Part shown: positions 26,441 through 38,679 of the stretch, in pieces | Layout of the letters: every line of letters begins with the position of its first letter | Numbering within the stretch: position 1 is the stretch's first letter | Source of the DNA: Thalassia testudinum | Taxonomy: Eukaryota; Streptophyta; Magnoliopsida; Alismatales; Hydrocharitaceae | Assembly: GCA_037157565.1 (NCBI GenBank) | Contig: JAZHRO010000054.1 | Coordinates: 15,111,501 to 15,175,500 of the forward strand | Reading direction: 5' to 3' | DNA: 64,000 bases | Made by a program: the position numbers and the translations under genes | The notes under the pieces: model-generated | What the model saw: only the letters and a program-made list of their open reading frames with translations | What the model was told of the DNA's origin: nothing | Databases searched by the model: none

Positions 26441-27330
26441 CTGGTTGCGTTAGAATTTTAAGCTTAATGTTGAAGCAGTAGAAAACCTCAAACAAACACC
26501 TAACACTATACAAACTACCCTTTGTGAAGGCCTAAGCAATTGAAGCCAACAGACCTAAAAAGCTTGCCATCTAGAGGGCATGGAAGACGAAAAAAGCATT
26601 CTGGTTAGAAAGTAGAAACGGAAAGGTGCAGTCATCGATACTGAATGTATACACGAGTAGATGCACTTAATTTAAGGCCCCGGAAAACATGCAAGAAAAC
26701 AAAGGGATGTGTTCAAGGGTATCAGACACTTATCACTTTAATTTTCCTTCCCCAAGGAGCAGTGATCGAGAGCTAAAAGAAGCAAAGCTTCTATCCCTAG
26801 TTTGTCTTCAGTTTTTCATACACAGGCATACCTAGGGGGGACAAAAAAAGTACAAGGGGCACATCATAAATTCTTGCAATATGACAATATATATAATTCC
26901 CGAACTTGCATCTCTGAAATGAAACAACCAGCTATCCCTCAGCAACAGCAGCATGCAAAATATCATGGCTGCCACCATGTGGTTCTAATATGGTAAAAGC
27001 CTGTTCTACCCATTCTAGTGGTTAACTCGGTGAACGTAGCGAATGAAACTGGAGATATAAGACGGGAGATGCTTCTCAGACAATGTTTGATCAGCCAAAA
27101 AGTATCAATCGATTCATACAACATTTGCAAATTCTATTTTTATAAAGAAAAAATATCATAAAAAAGAAATCCCATCCAAACGGAAAAAAAAAGGAAAAAC
27201 AGGAAGATCGAGGGGAGATGGAGGCGATTGCAAGTGGCGAGGGGATGTCTACGACGCACTCCAAGCAAACAGGAAGGAAGATGTTGAGAGAGATTGCGGC
27301 AACAGAGTAGAACAGGAGCAAATTAAGGAC
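26441..27330. other. Unassigned stretch
   Basis: No gene, repeat pair or terminal structure recognised. GC content rises towards the right end, where the foldback-related sequence begins. Confidence 0.35.
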
Positions 27331-27760
27331 AATTGCCAAGTCCGGTGATCATCGGAGGAAGAACCTAACTAACCGACCACCAACCCTCCAATCTCCCAAT
27401 GGTAGAGCAAATCGAAGATTAATTTGTTTCACGCAGCCATTCCAGATCGACCCAGAAGAACCAAACCGATTGGCGAAGAGGACGAGAAGGCCTGACGGTG
27501 GTTGAGGTCCTTTGAAATGTGGAGGAGGATGGGGTAGAGGGAAAAGGATGTTGTTGCAGGGGAGGGGTGAAGAGGTGAGAAGAGAGGAGTTAGAGAGGGT
27601 CGACGGCATAGCACGCGACGACAGAGGAGGTGCGCGGTTTTTCTTTCTTTTGTTTTTTTTGTTGACGGATAACAATATTACTGACGATTTAGTAATTGTC
27701 GGTATTGCTATATCGTCGTCCATGTACGTACACAGTAACAAAAAACTCAACTATGATACC
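27331..27760. mobile_element. Single-arm relative of the foldback element
   Basis: The phrases ggtggttgaggtcctttgaa, atgtggaggaggatgggg, gtcgacggcata and the end region (gacgatttagtaattgtcgg, then cacagtaacaaaaaactcaa) parallel the right arm of the foldback at 28993-29790 in the same orientation. It appears to be another family member, or a half element, in front of the hairpin. Confidence 0.5.
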
Positions 27761-28101
27761 TTTGCATTACTTGTGAGGAGCACATTAGCTTCAGCTCGTC
27801 CAGGCAGCCTTGAGAGTGGGATGCGAGGAATGAGTGAGGTAGGTGGGAGGGGAGAAAAGGATGGGAAGGTCGTCATTTCTTCCTAACCTCCCACCTTCCA
27901 CCCCTCTTCACACCAACTCCGCTTCCAGCATTTCTTGCACTCAATCTTCCTGGCCTCGCCTCCTGCCTTCCTCCCCCTCTTCACACCGTCCTTGCCTCCA
28001 CCCCTTCTCACACCTCCCCTTTCACTCATACCCACGCCTTTCTGCCATCTCACCTACCTCACCTTTCACTCATCCCACACAGGTAATGCACAGGGATCAT
28101 C

Positions 28102-29790
28102 CCTCAGTTAACAATATATGCAGATACAGTGACGCGCGATATGATAATAGTGACCATTGCTAATCGTCAGTAGGATGATTTCCCGTTAAAAAGGAGAAAA
28201 AGAAGGAAAAACTTCGCACCTCCTCGGTGGTGTCTCTTGAGGTTCCCTCTACCTCCTTCACCTCTCACCTCCTCCCATCCTCAATCTTCCCTCTACAACC
28301 CATCCTCCTCCACTTTTGAATGCACCTCAACCGCCGTACGTTGGCTCCTCCTCCTCCCGCCTCCAGTAGGGGGCACTCTGATCTATCATGGAGTCAATGG
28401 AACTTAGCAGTGTTGTTGGCTTGAGTCAGCGGACTTGGATAACAAGGGAATGAGGGCAAACGAGGATCATGATCTGTCGGGACCCAATCACTGCAGGCTG
28501 TACATTGTTCCTCCGATTGGAAGGGGAGGAGGAGGAGGAGGACAGCAGGCGTGAAAAAGATCGACGGCATAACAGTGCCGACAGAGAGAATGAGAGAAAG
28601 GCATATACGTAATTAAGGAGCCAAGCGAAGAAGGGGTGAGAACACAGGAGGTTGGAGAAGGCACGTAAGGGGGGAAAGCGAGAAAGGGTTGAAAGCACTA
28701 GAGGTTGGAGGTGAGGGAGTTGTGAAGAGTGCTGGAAGTCGATCAAGGAAGTTGTGACAAACGAGAAGGATAGAAGGAAGTTTTAATTAAAGAGTAGTGC
28801 TATAAATATATGCCATCCAATATGCTGCCTTTTCACATACCTACGTACATCGATCGAGATTCAGAAAATCAAATCTAACCTGATGGCGATGAGACTACCC
28901 CAAAGCGGCGATGTTGGTTGTGTTCGGATGGATTATCGTGTCGGTGTTTGTACACCATCTTGCCAGTCGGTGAAACCCTCGGCGCCGAGTAGGATAATCC
29001 ATCCGAACACAACCAACGTCACCACTTCAACTTGGGGTAGTCTCATCGCCATCAGGTTAGATGTAATTTTCTGAATCTTGATCGATGTACGTAGGTACGT
29101 GGAAAGGTAGCATATTGGATGGCATATATTTATAGCACTACTCTTTAATTACAACTTCCTTCTATCCTTCTCGTTTGTCACAATTTCCTTGATCGACTTC
29201 TAGCACTCTTCACAACTCCCTCGCCTCCAACCTCCAGTGCTCTCACCCCTTCCTCGCTTTGCCCCTTACGTGCCTTCTCCAACCTCCTTTGCTCTTACAC
29301 CTTCCTCGCTTGCCCCCGTAATTACATACGTGCCTTTTTCTCATTCTCTCTGTCGGCACCGTTATGCCGTCGATCTTTTTCACGCTTGCTGTCCTCCTCC
29401 TCCTCCTCCTCCCCTTCCAATTGAAGGGACAATGTACAGCCTGCAGTGATTGTCCCGACAGATCATGATCCTCGTTTGCCCTCATCCCCTTGTTATCCAA
29501 GTTCGCTGACTCAAGCCAACAACACTGCTAAGTTCCATTGACTCCATGATAGAGGAGGAACCAACATACGGCGGTTGAGGTTCATTCAAATGTGGAGGAG
29601 GATGGGTTATAGAGGGAATATCGAGGATGGGAGGAGGTGAGAGGTGAAGAGTTGCTGGGGGTAGAGGGAACCCCGAGAGAGACCCTTCTTCTCCTTTTTA
29701 ACAGGAAATCATCCTACTGACGATTAGCAATGGTCACTATTATCATATCGCACATCACTGTATGTGCATATATAGTAACAAAACTGAGCA
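28102..29790. mobile_element. 1.7 kb foldback (near full-length inverted repeat) element
   Basis: The left arm (28102-28937) and right arm (28993-29790) are inverted copies of each other around a 55-bp loop. Matching pairs from inside out: cggatggattatc with gataatccatccg; gatggcgatgagactacccc with ggggtagtctcatcgccatc; ggcatataacagt-region with gccgtcgatctttttcacgc; ggcttgagtcagcg with cgctgactcaagcc; gataatagtgaccattgct with its complement near 29728. The left arm has about 27 extra bases near 28350. No protein is encoded. The outer ends are not exactly defined. A transcript across it would fold into a very long double-stranded RNA. Confidence 0.85.
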
Positions 29791-30465
29791 GGGACGCAAC
29801 TAGGATTTCTACCAGCAGGGGGTCAACTTTAAATTTTATTGTAATAAATTATAATGCTAAGGTAATTAATTTTAAATCACAAATTACACTTAAAATATCA
29901 TAACATGCTTATGTCGTAAATTCAAGTAAACAAGAAAAGATAAGTAGAAAATAATTAAACTTAATACTTTCGTGTCAATAATTTTCTCACACCAGATACA
30001 AACCAAATATAATAAATTTCATAGTCAACTAGAAATCTTCTTCGACTAGTTATTGATTTGTGATAATAAGATAAAAATAAATAATGCTACAATATATAGA
30101 AATGATAAAAAGAAATGATACTACATACCAGAATACATAATCACTTAATTAAAGCACACCCGTCGAGACTTCAAATCATATTCATCTATGGACGTGGGTT
30201 TATAAACGCAAGAAACTACACAAAACCCGACGCGTGCACCTCGAACGCGACACGCATGGACCTCGGACACGAAACTTCATTAAATGCAACTAGGACCCAC
30301 ATAAATGTCTACCAAACACCAACCTCCCCGCCTCTTCCACTCCTAAACACACTCCTCCCCCCGCGACGTTCTCGGTTCTTCGGATATCCTCCGTCGCTGC
30401 AACAACATCATCAAGCTCTATTACATTCACTCGAAGAAGCTCCATTAACATCAAGAAAGCTCCGC
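29791..30465. other. Stretch before the DNA-transposon-like gene, with a TATA-like box
   Basis: The left part is AT-rich. From 30150 the sequence is promoter-like: GGTTTATAAACGC at 30198-30210, then a C-rich leader and an ATG at 30466. This suggests the promoter of the decayed element gene to the right. Confidence 0.4.
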
Positions 30466-30539
30466 AATGGAAGAAGGTAGCAAGATAAGCAAAGGGAGAG
30501 AATCAAAGAGGTACGCCTCTAAAACCAACGAAGCAAAGG

Positions 30540-30860
30540 ATGTGTATATCATCGGAGATATTTTGCATAATTTCATCGGAGATATTTCACTCTATTGATA
30601 TCTCGTAATCTCCGGTGATATCTCATCACAAAATGAGAAAAAGCACCTGTGATTTTCATTTTGCACCTGTGCTTTATCATAAATAATATTCCTTCGAAGT
30701 AAAGGATGTGTTTATCATTGAAGATATTTCGCATAATATCATCAGAGATATTACACTCAGGTGGTATCTCTCTCAGACGAGTGATATCTCATCAGAAAAT
30801 GAGAAAAAGCACCGATGATTTTTCCTTTTGCACCTGTGCTTTATTTAAGTACAAATATTA
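30540..30860. repeat. Left cluster of ATCACCGGTGAT-like palindromes
   Basis: Repeated phrases built on tatcat-cggagatatt, aatctccggtgatatctcat and gcacctgtgc recur in two larger units (30533-30680 and 30700-30840), each ending tcattttgcacctgtgcttta or its near copy. Similar motifs recur at 32705-32940, on the other side of the coding remnant. Confidence 0.6.
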
Positions 30861-30967
30861 CTTATATAAGTAATATTATATAAGTAATATCATCAGAGAT
30901 AAGTAATATTACTACAAAATTTTATTTTGCACCACTAATAAGTCATTTTGCAACATTGCAAAATGGC

Positions 30968-31096
30968 ATTCCCACTTTATTAATTTTATTTTACACCGGT
31001 GCAAAGTTACATTCCCACTTTATTAATTTTATTTTGCACAGGTACAAAGTTGTATTCCTACTTTATAAGTTTTATTTTACACAGGTGCAAAGTTGC
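30968..31096 (+). repeat. 43-bp tandem repeat, three copies
   Basis: Units at 30968-31010, 31011-31053 and 31054-31096 share attcccactttattaatttt followed by attttacaccggtgcaaagt-like text, with a few substitutions each. The unit includes the palindrome ACCGGT or its variants. Confidence 0.85.
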
Positions 31097-32340
31097 ATTG
31101 TATTGATGCAATATGTTATTGTTGAACACTTCATTTATTTTTTATTTTCGCAGACATGAGATCGACTCTAGATGCACGATCTACACCATAAGAAAAGCCT
31201 GGAAATGTTCAAAGAAGATGTGAAGGAGTTTTGAAAGACTCCCTTTGGCATCCTAGTTGGTGGTGGAAAAATGTACCCCAACTACAAATACAAAAACCTA
31301 CTTTTTGAATTGGTGCATGCATATAATCCAAAAATAAGGGAGTTTCACATGGGAAACCTAACATTGACTCTCACTCCAAATCACATAGAGGGAATACTTG
31401 GATTGAAGAATGACGGAGAGAAAATCATAAGTGATGGAAAGAAAAATGCAAATAATAGACTTACGATTTAGTGTTAAAACTTCACATCAATAAAGCCCAA
31501 GGTGAGAAAGATAACCGAGAAGATTCAAGAATACAATGAAGAAAACGAGAAAAAAGGAAACAAAGAAGCATAAGAAATCCAGGGCTCAAGAAAGGAGAAA
31601 CCAAGTAGAGAAAGGAACAAAGATGTTGGTTCTCCTAACACTCAAGTCATTTCTTCTACCATATGTAGACCAAGCAATTATAACTTCATTATTTATTTGA
31701 CATGGTAGAAGATCTGGAGTCCCTAAAAAATTACAAGTGGGCTGAATTAGTGTCTGATTACATTCATGAAGGCCTGAGGGAAAAGGAGAAGGAGAAACAA
31801 ACATATTCAAAGGTTGTACCATTACAGTGCACCTATGGGCAGTTGAGATGTTTAACGTCTTGGAACCCAATAATAATGAGGCAGCAACAATTGCTGAAAG
31901 ATACAACCATAAATTCCCCTTCATAAGCCATGCAATGACAATGAGTCTAAACATTAAGGAAGCAACTAAGAAGGACCTGAGGACAGACCCATTTGGAGGA
32001 GTTGATCCCCCAAAAATCAAAAAGAAGAGAGGAGGTGGAAGAGAAAGAAGAAACTCCAAAAAAAAGAACAAAACATGAACAAGAGGAGAAAGGAGGAGAA
32101 GAAGAGAAAAAGAAAGGGGAAGAAGGGGAAGAGAAACAAAAAATGGTTAAAGTTGGAGAGATCTACCTCGACAACCTGAAAAAAGAAAGCAAGGAAATGA
32201 AGAAAACAAAAAAAATGAAAGAATATTGAAGATAAGAAATGAGGAAAATGCTGCTTTGAAGAATCAAATTGAAGAGTTAAAGGAAAATTTGACTGCTTTC
32301 CTTCATCAAACACAAAGTAGCCAAAGTTTTGAAACCTAAC

Positions 32341-32700
32341 AAACTCAGCAGCAGCAGCAGCATGAAGAGGTGGAGAGAGAAATGAGGGAAGAAATTATGG
32401 TGGAACAAAAGAATAAGCAGCAGCATCAGTAGCAAGATGATGAGCAGCAATAGCAACAGCATCAGCATCAGCATCAGCAAAATGATGATGGAATGGAGGG
32501 GCTTCAGAGCCAAGAAAAGCAATGGCAGCAACATTGGATGAGAGAGGCAGCAGCAATGGAGAGCAAGAAGCAACATGAAGTCGTGCAACAGGAGCAGCAG
32601 CATGGAAGAGAATAGCAACAGCAGCACCAACAAGGACACAGGAAGCAGCAGCAGCAACATGGACGACATGGCTAGTAGTAGTAGCAGCAGCAAATTGAGG
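32341..32700 (+). repeat. CAG/CAA-rich (polyglutamine-type) repeat
   Basis: Dense CAG, CAA and CAT triplets in one frame, interrupted by stops. It is the Gln-rich part of the decayed transposon gene. The long Leu-rich frame on the opposite strand is its shadow. Confidence 0.75.
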
Positions 32701-32704
32701 TTCT

Positions 32705-32945
32705 ATTGCATATCACCGATGCAATTATAGGCTATCACATATGATATGTCACTTATCACCGGTGATAAGTGACACCGGTGCTATTTCAGTTAAATATCAC
32801 CAATGACAACATATTTATCATTGGTGATAACATACTTATTACTGGTACTATTCACTTAAATATCACCGGTGATATATGTCTTATCACCGATGCAAATATG
32901 GGTTATCACCAGTGATAACACATTTTGCATCGATGCATTTCAGTT
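32705..32945. repeat. Right cluster of ATCACCGGTGAT-like palindromes
   Basis: In about 240 bp I see at least eight half or full copies: cttatcaccggtgataagtg, gacaccggtg, atcaccaatgac, atcattggtgat, atcaccggtgatat, atcaccgatgc, atcaccagtgat and tgcatcgatgca. Clusters on both sides of the coding remnant look like the subterminal binding arrays of plant DNA transposons such as En/Spm. Confidence 0.7.
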
Positions 32946-33249
32946 AAACAAAATACTTATTTTCTTTTTTTGTACAAAATAGAAAGAAGGGAACAAGGAG
33001 GACCAAAAAAAAGATAAGAGTGAAGAAAAGCAAAATCGGAAGGCCTCTAGCAAAGAGAGTGATATTCAGAAGAATAAAAAATTTGAATCCAGCTCTCTTC
33101 AGATGCATCGATGACTCACAAAGAACACTTCTTTCAAGACTAACGAAGATGAGAAAGGAAAAACACCAAAATTTATAGAGAAAAGGAAAATATTTTATTG
33201 AAAGTGTAGATATGCAAAAAGTGTTGCAAATATGTGGATTCACAGAAAG
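32946..33249. other. AT-rich continuation of the element, unassigned
   Basis: An A-rich plus strand with charged low-complexity readings and no motif. It may be the 3' part of the decayed transposon. Confidence 0.3.
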
Positions 33250-34150
33250 TCATGTAAGCTAAAAAGCACATCTAATTTATATATCATACATTTGTCTTAA
33301 TTTATAACACTAACATGTGACAAAATTGTAGCTCATTGACGCAGTTATAGAAATAATTAATGAGAAAATAAAAAATGAAGGGATATTTTAAACAACCTCT
33401 GCATTCAACACAAATTTTTTTGCATATATAGGATTCAAATTTGGAGGGATTTGAATAAGAAATTAGAGAGAAATTCGAGATTGAAGTTGGCGGATTTGGG
33501 TTTGAGGTTCTGTTCAAACCACAATGGCAGCAGAGGCCTTTCTACAAAGACGACAAGAAAGTTAGGGGCAATCTGGTAATAAACTTGAAACTAGGGTTCT
33601 AGATGTGAGAAATAGAGTTTTTAGGAGCTAAAATGCAAACTAGGTCAAGATGGATTCTGATTAAGCCCAAATTTTGGTGTTAACCTAATTTGGGCCTAAG
33701 AAATCTAATGGTAAACTTGAATTTAAGTTTTGACCACGTTTGACTAGGCAAATTGTACAGGAGCCCAAATTAAGGCAAATTTCTGTATTAATCTCTGATC
33801 TAGGTCAAAATGGCTTCAGACTGTCAAAGTGAAGGTATCAAACCTCTTAGAATATTTTTCAATGATTTTTAGGAGATTTATATTGATTTTATCCTAACCA
33901 TAACCTTTTCAATTCAAGTATAGTTGATAATTAGGGTTTTGAGTCCTATTTGAGTCCTTGAAATACGTGAAATGCTGATTTAGTCAATGTGATCTCACTT
34001 CTTGGTATTTTAAGTTCATTTGAACTTTAATTAACCCTTGAGTAACGCCGTGGTTAATCTGCATTTGTGGTGTACTGTTAAAACAATATAATTAAATCAT
34101 ATTTTCTTGTCTTCTTTTCAAATCAAATCAGTGTAGAAATCGATCCTTAG
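33250..34150 (-). repeat. Inverted diverged copy of the repeat at 7088-7720
   Basis: On the minus strand this follows the same order of phrases as 7130-7720 (tctaaaaatcattgaaaaat, then ttttgacctagatcagag, then ttgggcctaa-type text and gcattttagctcctaaaaac). Identity is modest and there are many indels. Confidence 0.55.
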
Positions 34151-34411
34151 ACGATCACTTAGGAACATTTATTATTTGATTCTGACTAATTTAAGTTAGT
34201 TATGAAAAATGATGGCGTTACCATCATATTCTATAGAGATTTAACGGGTCTGAAACTAATTGTCATTGTGCTGCCTGATTTCATCAAATTAATGTTATTA
34301 AGTGTCCTATATGAATTATTTTTCTTCTCAGAATATTTTCATTGCAATAATCTTTAAAACTTTCCTTACAAATGATACTTGCTGAGATAAATGTAGTTTC
34401 TTGGCTTCCAG

Positions 34412-37400
34412 TGACATTGATGGTGAATTGCCTCAGCTCCCTCCATGATTGCAAAAGTTGTAAGTCATTGTATAATGTTAGATATATGCTTTCGATCTAC
34501 TTGCGTTACCATGTTGTGATTAACTAACTTTCAGGGATATATCTCAAAACCACTTTTCTGGACCACTCTCCATATCCATTTTGGGATTATCATCACTTGA
34601 GCACATGTAAGTTCTTAAAATTCTTTCAGAAAGAGCGTGATGCCGATTTTCTTTTTTTGTTAAATGCACCAACTTATTGATCTTGTTTCAAACCTTTATA
34701 ACTAGAGTAAAATACACAAAACCCCTTATGTTTACCACCTGTCAACCAAGCTACTAGCAACATCAAGAGTCTCTCAAATGGTTACACCTTGTCAATATCA
34801 CTCCATCTCAACACCATATCTTCCTTAGTCGCCCCCACACCTCCAACCATATCAAACTACCACTACTTATCTTAGGCCTCTTCCATCCCTTACCTTGTGA
34901 CATGTTGGAATCATGTGTCCTTAGCGAGTCAACCTAAGTGAAATCACTCAAACAATTGGAGAGAAGAGGAAGCAGTTTCGTAGCTGCTCAAGATCCTACT
35001 CTTCTTTGGATGGCCAGAGGCCTCAGGAGCAGCCCTGAAGTCTCAGGAGACATCTAGCGTCTCACCTGGACATCCATATTCTTCTCTTTTTGACATTCAA
35101 GCTCTTAAAGAGAAGTCTAGCCTGGGGTACTTCTAAACATCCAACACCGTTGCTAGATGTCCAATTTCTATTGGCTACAAGTTCTGTATTTTCAATGATC
35201 AACTCTTGAGGAGATTGGAGGCAAACATTATCTTGAGATTCACAAGGGAGTTTGCAACATGAGAAGGGTTCGTGACGATGCACACGAATTGAGTGTTCTC
35301 AATGCGAAGAACTTTAACTGCCTGCAGATATGAAGTCTTACGGAACTGAGACTTACTGTAGGAGGCACGACACATGATGTGCCATGTTACACCACCCCAA
35401 CAAGTATACTTCAATACTTGTGGGGATCCTGGTGTGGTTTCGATCTAGGTTGTTCTTTGTTTTTTATTTTTGTTTATTGGATTTTTGGGCTTCGATTGGA
35501 TTTCTCGAATTCAGAACTTTTAAAATGGTCATTTTCACACTTATGCGATGCCACCAAAATCAAACCATTTAATCCCAACACCAAGTTCCTCTTCCAACCC
35601 ACCTCCTTCCTCCTCCTTGCCTCCTCCATCTTCAACCTTGTCCTCCCTTCTCCGTCTTCAACTATCTCCCTTTTCACACCCCAAAACTCTAAACCTTGTT
35701 AGAGTTTTTGGTTCACAAGTATAACTCTGTTTATCCCCCGAATCAAGACAAAAAGGGTTGCTTAGGTGACCTAATTATAGATCCAATTTCATAAATTTAA
35801 GTTACAACACAGTGCTCTCACCACCGGTGTCCGTTCTGATCGTGCAAATCAGGATAGGATGCCCTTATTTATTTTTTTCCAAAATTGCAGGTATTCTTAA
35901 AATTAAAATTCTTCTGATGAGTAATAAGCAAATTGGACCATCCATGTGAATGAAAGACCTTAAAAGGATGCAGTGACTTAGCCTGAGTGTAAAATAAGGG
36001 AGTGTTAAAAAGAAGAGAGAAATTGACTCATATACACCCATAAACTATGGAATTTGCAACTCTTAATCAAGGAACTAACTTGGAAACCCTTTTGAGAACG
36101 AAATCCTTGACACCAGCAGTCAACATTTCCAGTGATTAATGTTTTACATGGTTCAGAATGGGTGGAACAAAGATCATTAATTAGAGTCAGAGAATGCCCA
36201 TAGAATGCAGCATATATGCTAAAAAAGCCTTTTTAACAACAAAAAAGTTCTTGTAAATGTTACTAAACAATATAAAAGCAATGAATGGAACTCAAATCTG
36301 CATATCTTGCAATCGTCAACAATCAATATATACCAGCAATGATTTATTTTAGAAGTTCATTCAACAACATATATGTCAACAGACAGAAAAGACTACATGT
36401 GTACACTTCTATATCCCAAGTCCACATTTAAGATTTCAATGACAAGTGGCCCTTCCTCTTCTCCAGAATGTAGGAAATGGCAAACTTAGGACAAAAGTTT
36501 TACCACAAAGCTTGCTCAATAACGTAGCTCTTCTCCCCTGTTGACCAACAGATTGCAGAGAATGGTACATCTTGAGCAAGCTGAACTTCAACACCCCCCG
36601 CCCCCCAAAAGGACATGGAATCCCTGCACTGGAACCAAATGAGGAGAATTCGGGTCATTAATTTCAGAAATTCCAACTTGTCATTGTTTCCTTACCAAAT
36701 TTCAAATATCATACAACAACATCAAAACCTGTAAACAACTCAATCGTTCAATATTAGAATTAGGGAGAAAAGAAAAATGATCACAGGTGTGTAATAAAAG
36801 ATATAGACTGAAGTTTAAAATAATAATAATCAGACAACCACATACAAGTTTGGAGGCATGGTGGTGGTGGTGCCATTTCGTCGATCAAGTTTTGTGCAAT
36901 ACACAAGTGGCCATTGCGGTTGTGGCGGTCCAGACCGGTCGCAGGTGAGAACTAAAGTTTTGTTCCAAGGATGGGGAGTCACCAAAGATTCGATCGGTCG
37001 AAAAGCTCACCAACTTGTTAAAACACCAATCTATAACGTAGATTGGATCCTCACCGGAGCCACTTTCTGACTAAAACCCTGTTTGCTCCTCCCGGGTATT
37101 TCCGCAAACAGGTAGCAGGCATTGCACGTTTCTAAAACTATTCGACGTCAATGGATTCCCCTCCCAACCGACCCTCCAACAAAATTAGACGAAAGGTACA
37201 CGAGTTCCATGGGAATTATGGAAAGCAAGGAAATGCCATAACCGGAGGCAACGAGAAGTTGAATCCAATCGGGCATCATAGTTGAACGTCTAGAGTAGAG
37301 GGCGAAGGCGCGTAGACGCTTGAGCGCTTTTGAGGGCTTTTGGGTCATTCTTTCAAGAGTTTTGGGTCAGCCATTTATATCTTGACCCTCAGTATAGATA

Positions 37401-38596
37401 TGTCTATACCGACAGATTTGTTGACCAAACACTGATTGTTAATGTATGTTGGTGTATGTGTTTTTTTTTTGTGGTGGATCTTATAACTACAAGTAGTGAT
37501 GGATGGCTTGAGAAATCAAAGATTTTTTTTTTTTGTTTGGCTACTTTTCTGTTACTAACGATTTACGTAATTTGAAATGTCCTCGATATGGGGAAAATGC
37601 ATCTTCATCATTCTCATTTACCATATCTATGCTCTGCAAAATGGTCTTTTAGACCTAAATATTAATTTTGCAGAACAATTAAGATATCAATCTGCACTTT
37701 TATCCCTCACCTAGTTTCAAGCCTTTCCTATCTTTGCCCTTACTATAGTTATCGAGCTTGCAGAAATGTCAAAAAGAACGACTTCTATATATGGACCTGT
37801 TGATAAAATGCTCTCTAAACTATCAAATCTTACAACACCGTGAGATGATATCAATTCTTAAATTCTAACACTTTGCTCTTAGATTTTGACATTGAAGATT
37901 TCAACCTCTCATCTATTGTTCTGAAAATACTACAGCAATCTATCGAAAAATGAGTTCTCAGGTCACCTTTCAAAATCATCGAGTGTGCTCTCAAGATTGA
38001 CCTCGTTGTAAGGATCTCAACACAAGTTTAGCGATCAAACATAGCGGGACTTCTTAATGCTAACAATGCCATTCCTCTTGGAACAGATATCTACAGGATA
38101 ATCAACTTACGGGTACCATCTAAGTCCTTGCAGATCTTCCGCTCAAGAAGTTGTGAGTGCAATCTAAACGATAGAACCATGTTCATTTGCAAATCATCTC
38201 TTCTTAATTTACTTTGTTGATGGTTTTGGATTTCTCCATCACATTAAATAGGAATGTTGAGAATAATAGTTTCTGCACTGGGTGGATATATTCCTGATCA
38301 GTTAAAAAGCACTAATAAGAACTTCCGGTAAAAGTAAAAAAAAGCTCAATTATTCAGTATTATTTTATGCCATTATGGCCCCTATTTTATTTAAAAAGTG
38401 TCAATCTAATAAGGGTTTTATTTTCAGGAGTAGTGGCAACCAGTGGAACACCAGAGCTGCACCACCTTCTCCAACACAAAATAATAGTAGGGGAAAATCT
38501 CGCCTCAGTGTTGGAGGGATAGCCGGCAAAATCATAGCAATATTAGCTATTGTCTCAATGTTTGTTAGCGACAACGTACGCGATGGAGAATCTTGA
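34412..38596 (+). pseudogene. SRF: Second SRF ectodomain copy, broken
   Basis: LRR exons have the same sizes and phases as the copy at 18319-24912. 34412-34459 is a shortened exon (48 nt for 66) with an in-frame TGA. 34535-34606 is intact (DISQNHFSGPLSISILGLSS). 37936-38007 is intact (NLSKNEFSGHLSKSSSVLSR). 38087-38152 has TAA inside QDNQLTGTI-stop-VLADLPLKKL. 38252-38327 is frameshifted. 38428-38596 has the linker (SSGNQWNTRAAPPSP) and a hydrophobic segment (GGIAGKIIAILAIVSMFV), then a stop. The signal-peptide exon, the first LRRs and the exon matching 20649-20720 are not found, nor is a kinase. Two stops, a frameshift and missing exons make it a pseudogene. Unlike the other copy, it keeps its membrane segment in frame with the linker. 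Confidence 0.85.
34607..37935. other. Enlarged intron of the second SRF copy
   Basis: 3.3 kb separates two LRR exons, replacing one expected exon. Part of it (34960-35300) has spaced phrases like gaagtctcaggagacatct, gcgtctcacctggacatcc and gctagatgtcc, reminiscent of the palindrome-bearing LTRs elsewhere in the window. The rest is unassigned. Confidence 0.4.
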
Positions 38597-38633
38597 CTTT
38601 ATCACTTTTATTTTAGAGTTTGTGACACGTGCA

Positions 38634-38635
<2 letters not shown>

Positions 38636-38679
<44 letters not shown>
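38636..38679. repeat. (AT)n microsatellite, 44 bp
   Basis: An uninterrupted alternation of A and T just after the last exon of the second SRF copy. Confidence 0.95.

Larger units (their letters stand above)
30466..32700 (+). pseudogene. Decayed transposon gene (plant-mobile-domain-like)
   Basis: A first exon (MEEGSKISKGRESKR, 30466-30510) ends at a GTACGC donor. An intron carrying palindromes runs to a GCAG at 31153. The next exon reads HEIDSRCTIYTIRKAW, then shifts frame to MFKEDVKEF, a stop, and LLFELVHAYNPKIREFHMG to TPNHIEGILGLKNDGEKI. A later piece (31702-31800) reads KNYKWAELVSDYIHEGLREK. This order resembles genes carried by plant DNA transposons in which an N-terminal mobile or aminotransferase-like domain precedes long charged and Gln-rich regions. 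Lys/Glu-rich (31990-32230) and CAG-repeat (32341-32700) parts follow. Stops and frameshifts make it a pseudogene. The family match is from memory of such proteins and is tentative. Confidence 0.5.

Noticed and set aside
32277..32693. Leu-rich frame of 138 codons on the minus strand
   Set aside because: Antisense shadow of the CAG/CAA repeat.
37078..37111. Small hairpin CCTGTTTGC/GCAAACAGG resembling MITE ends
   Set aside because: Only 17 bases lie between the arms and no target duplication is seen. Too short for an element.
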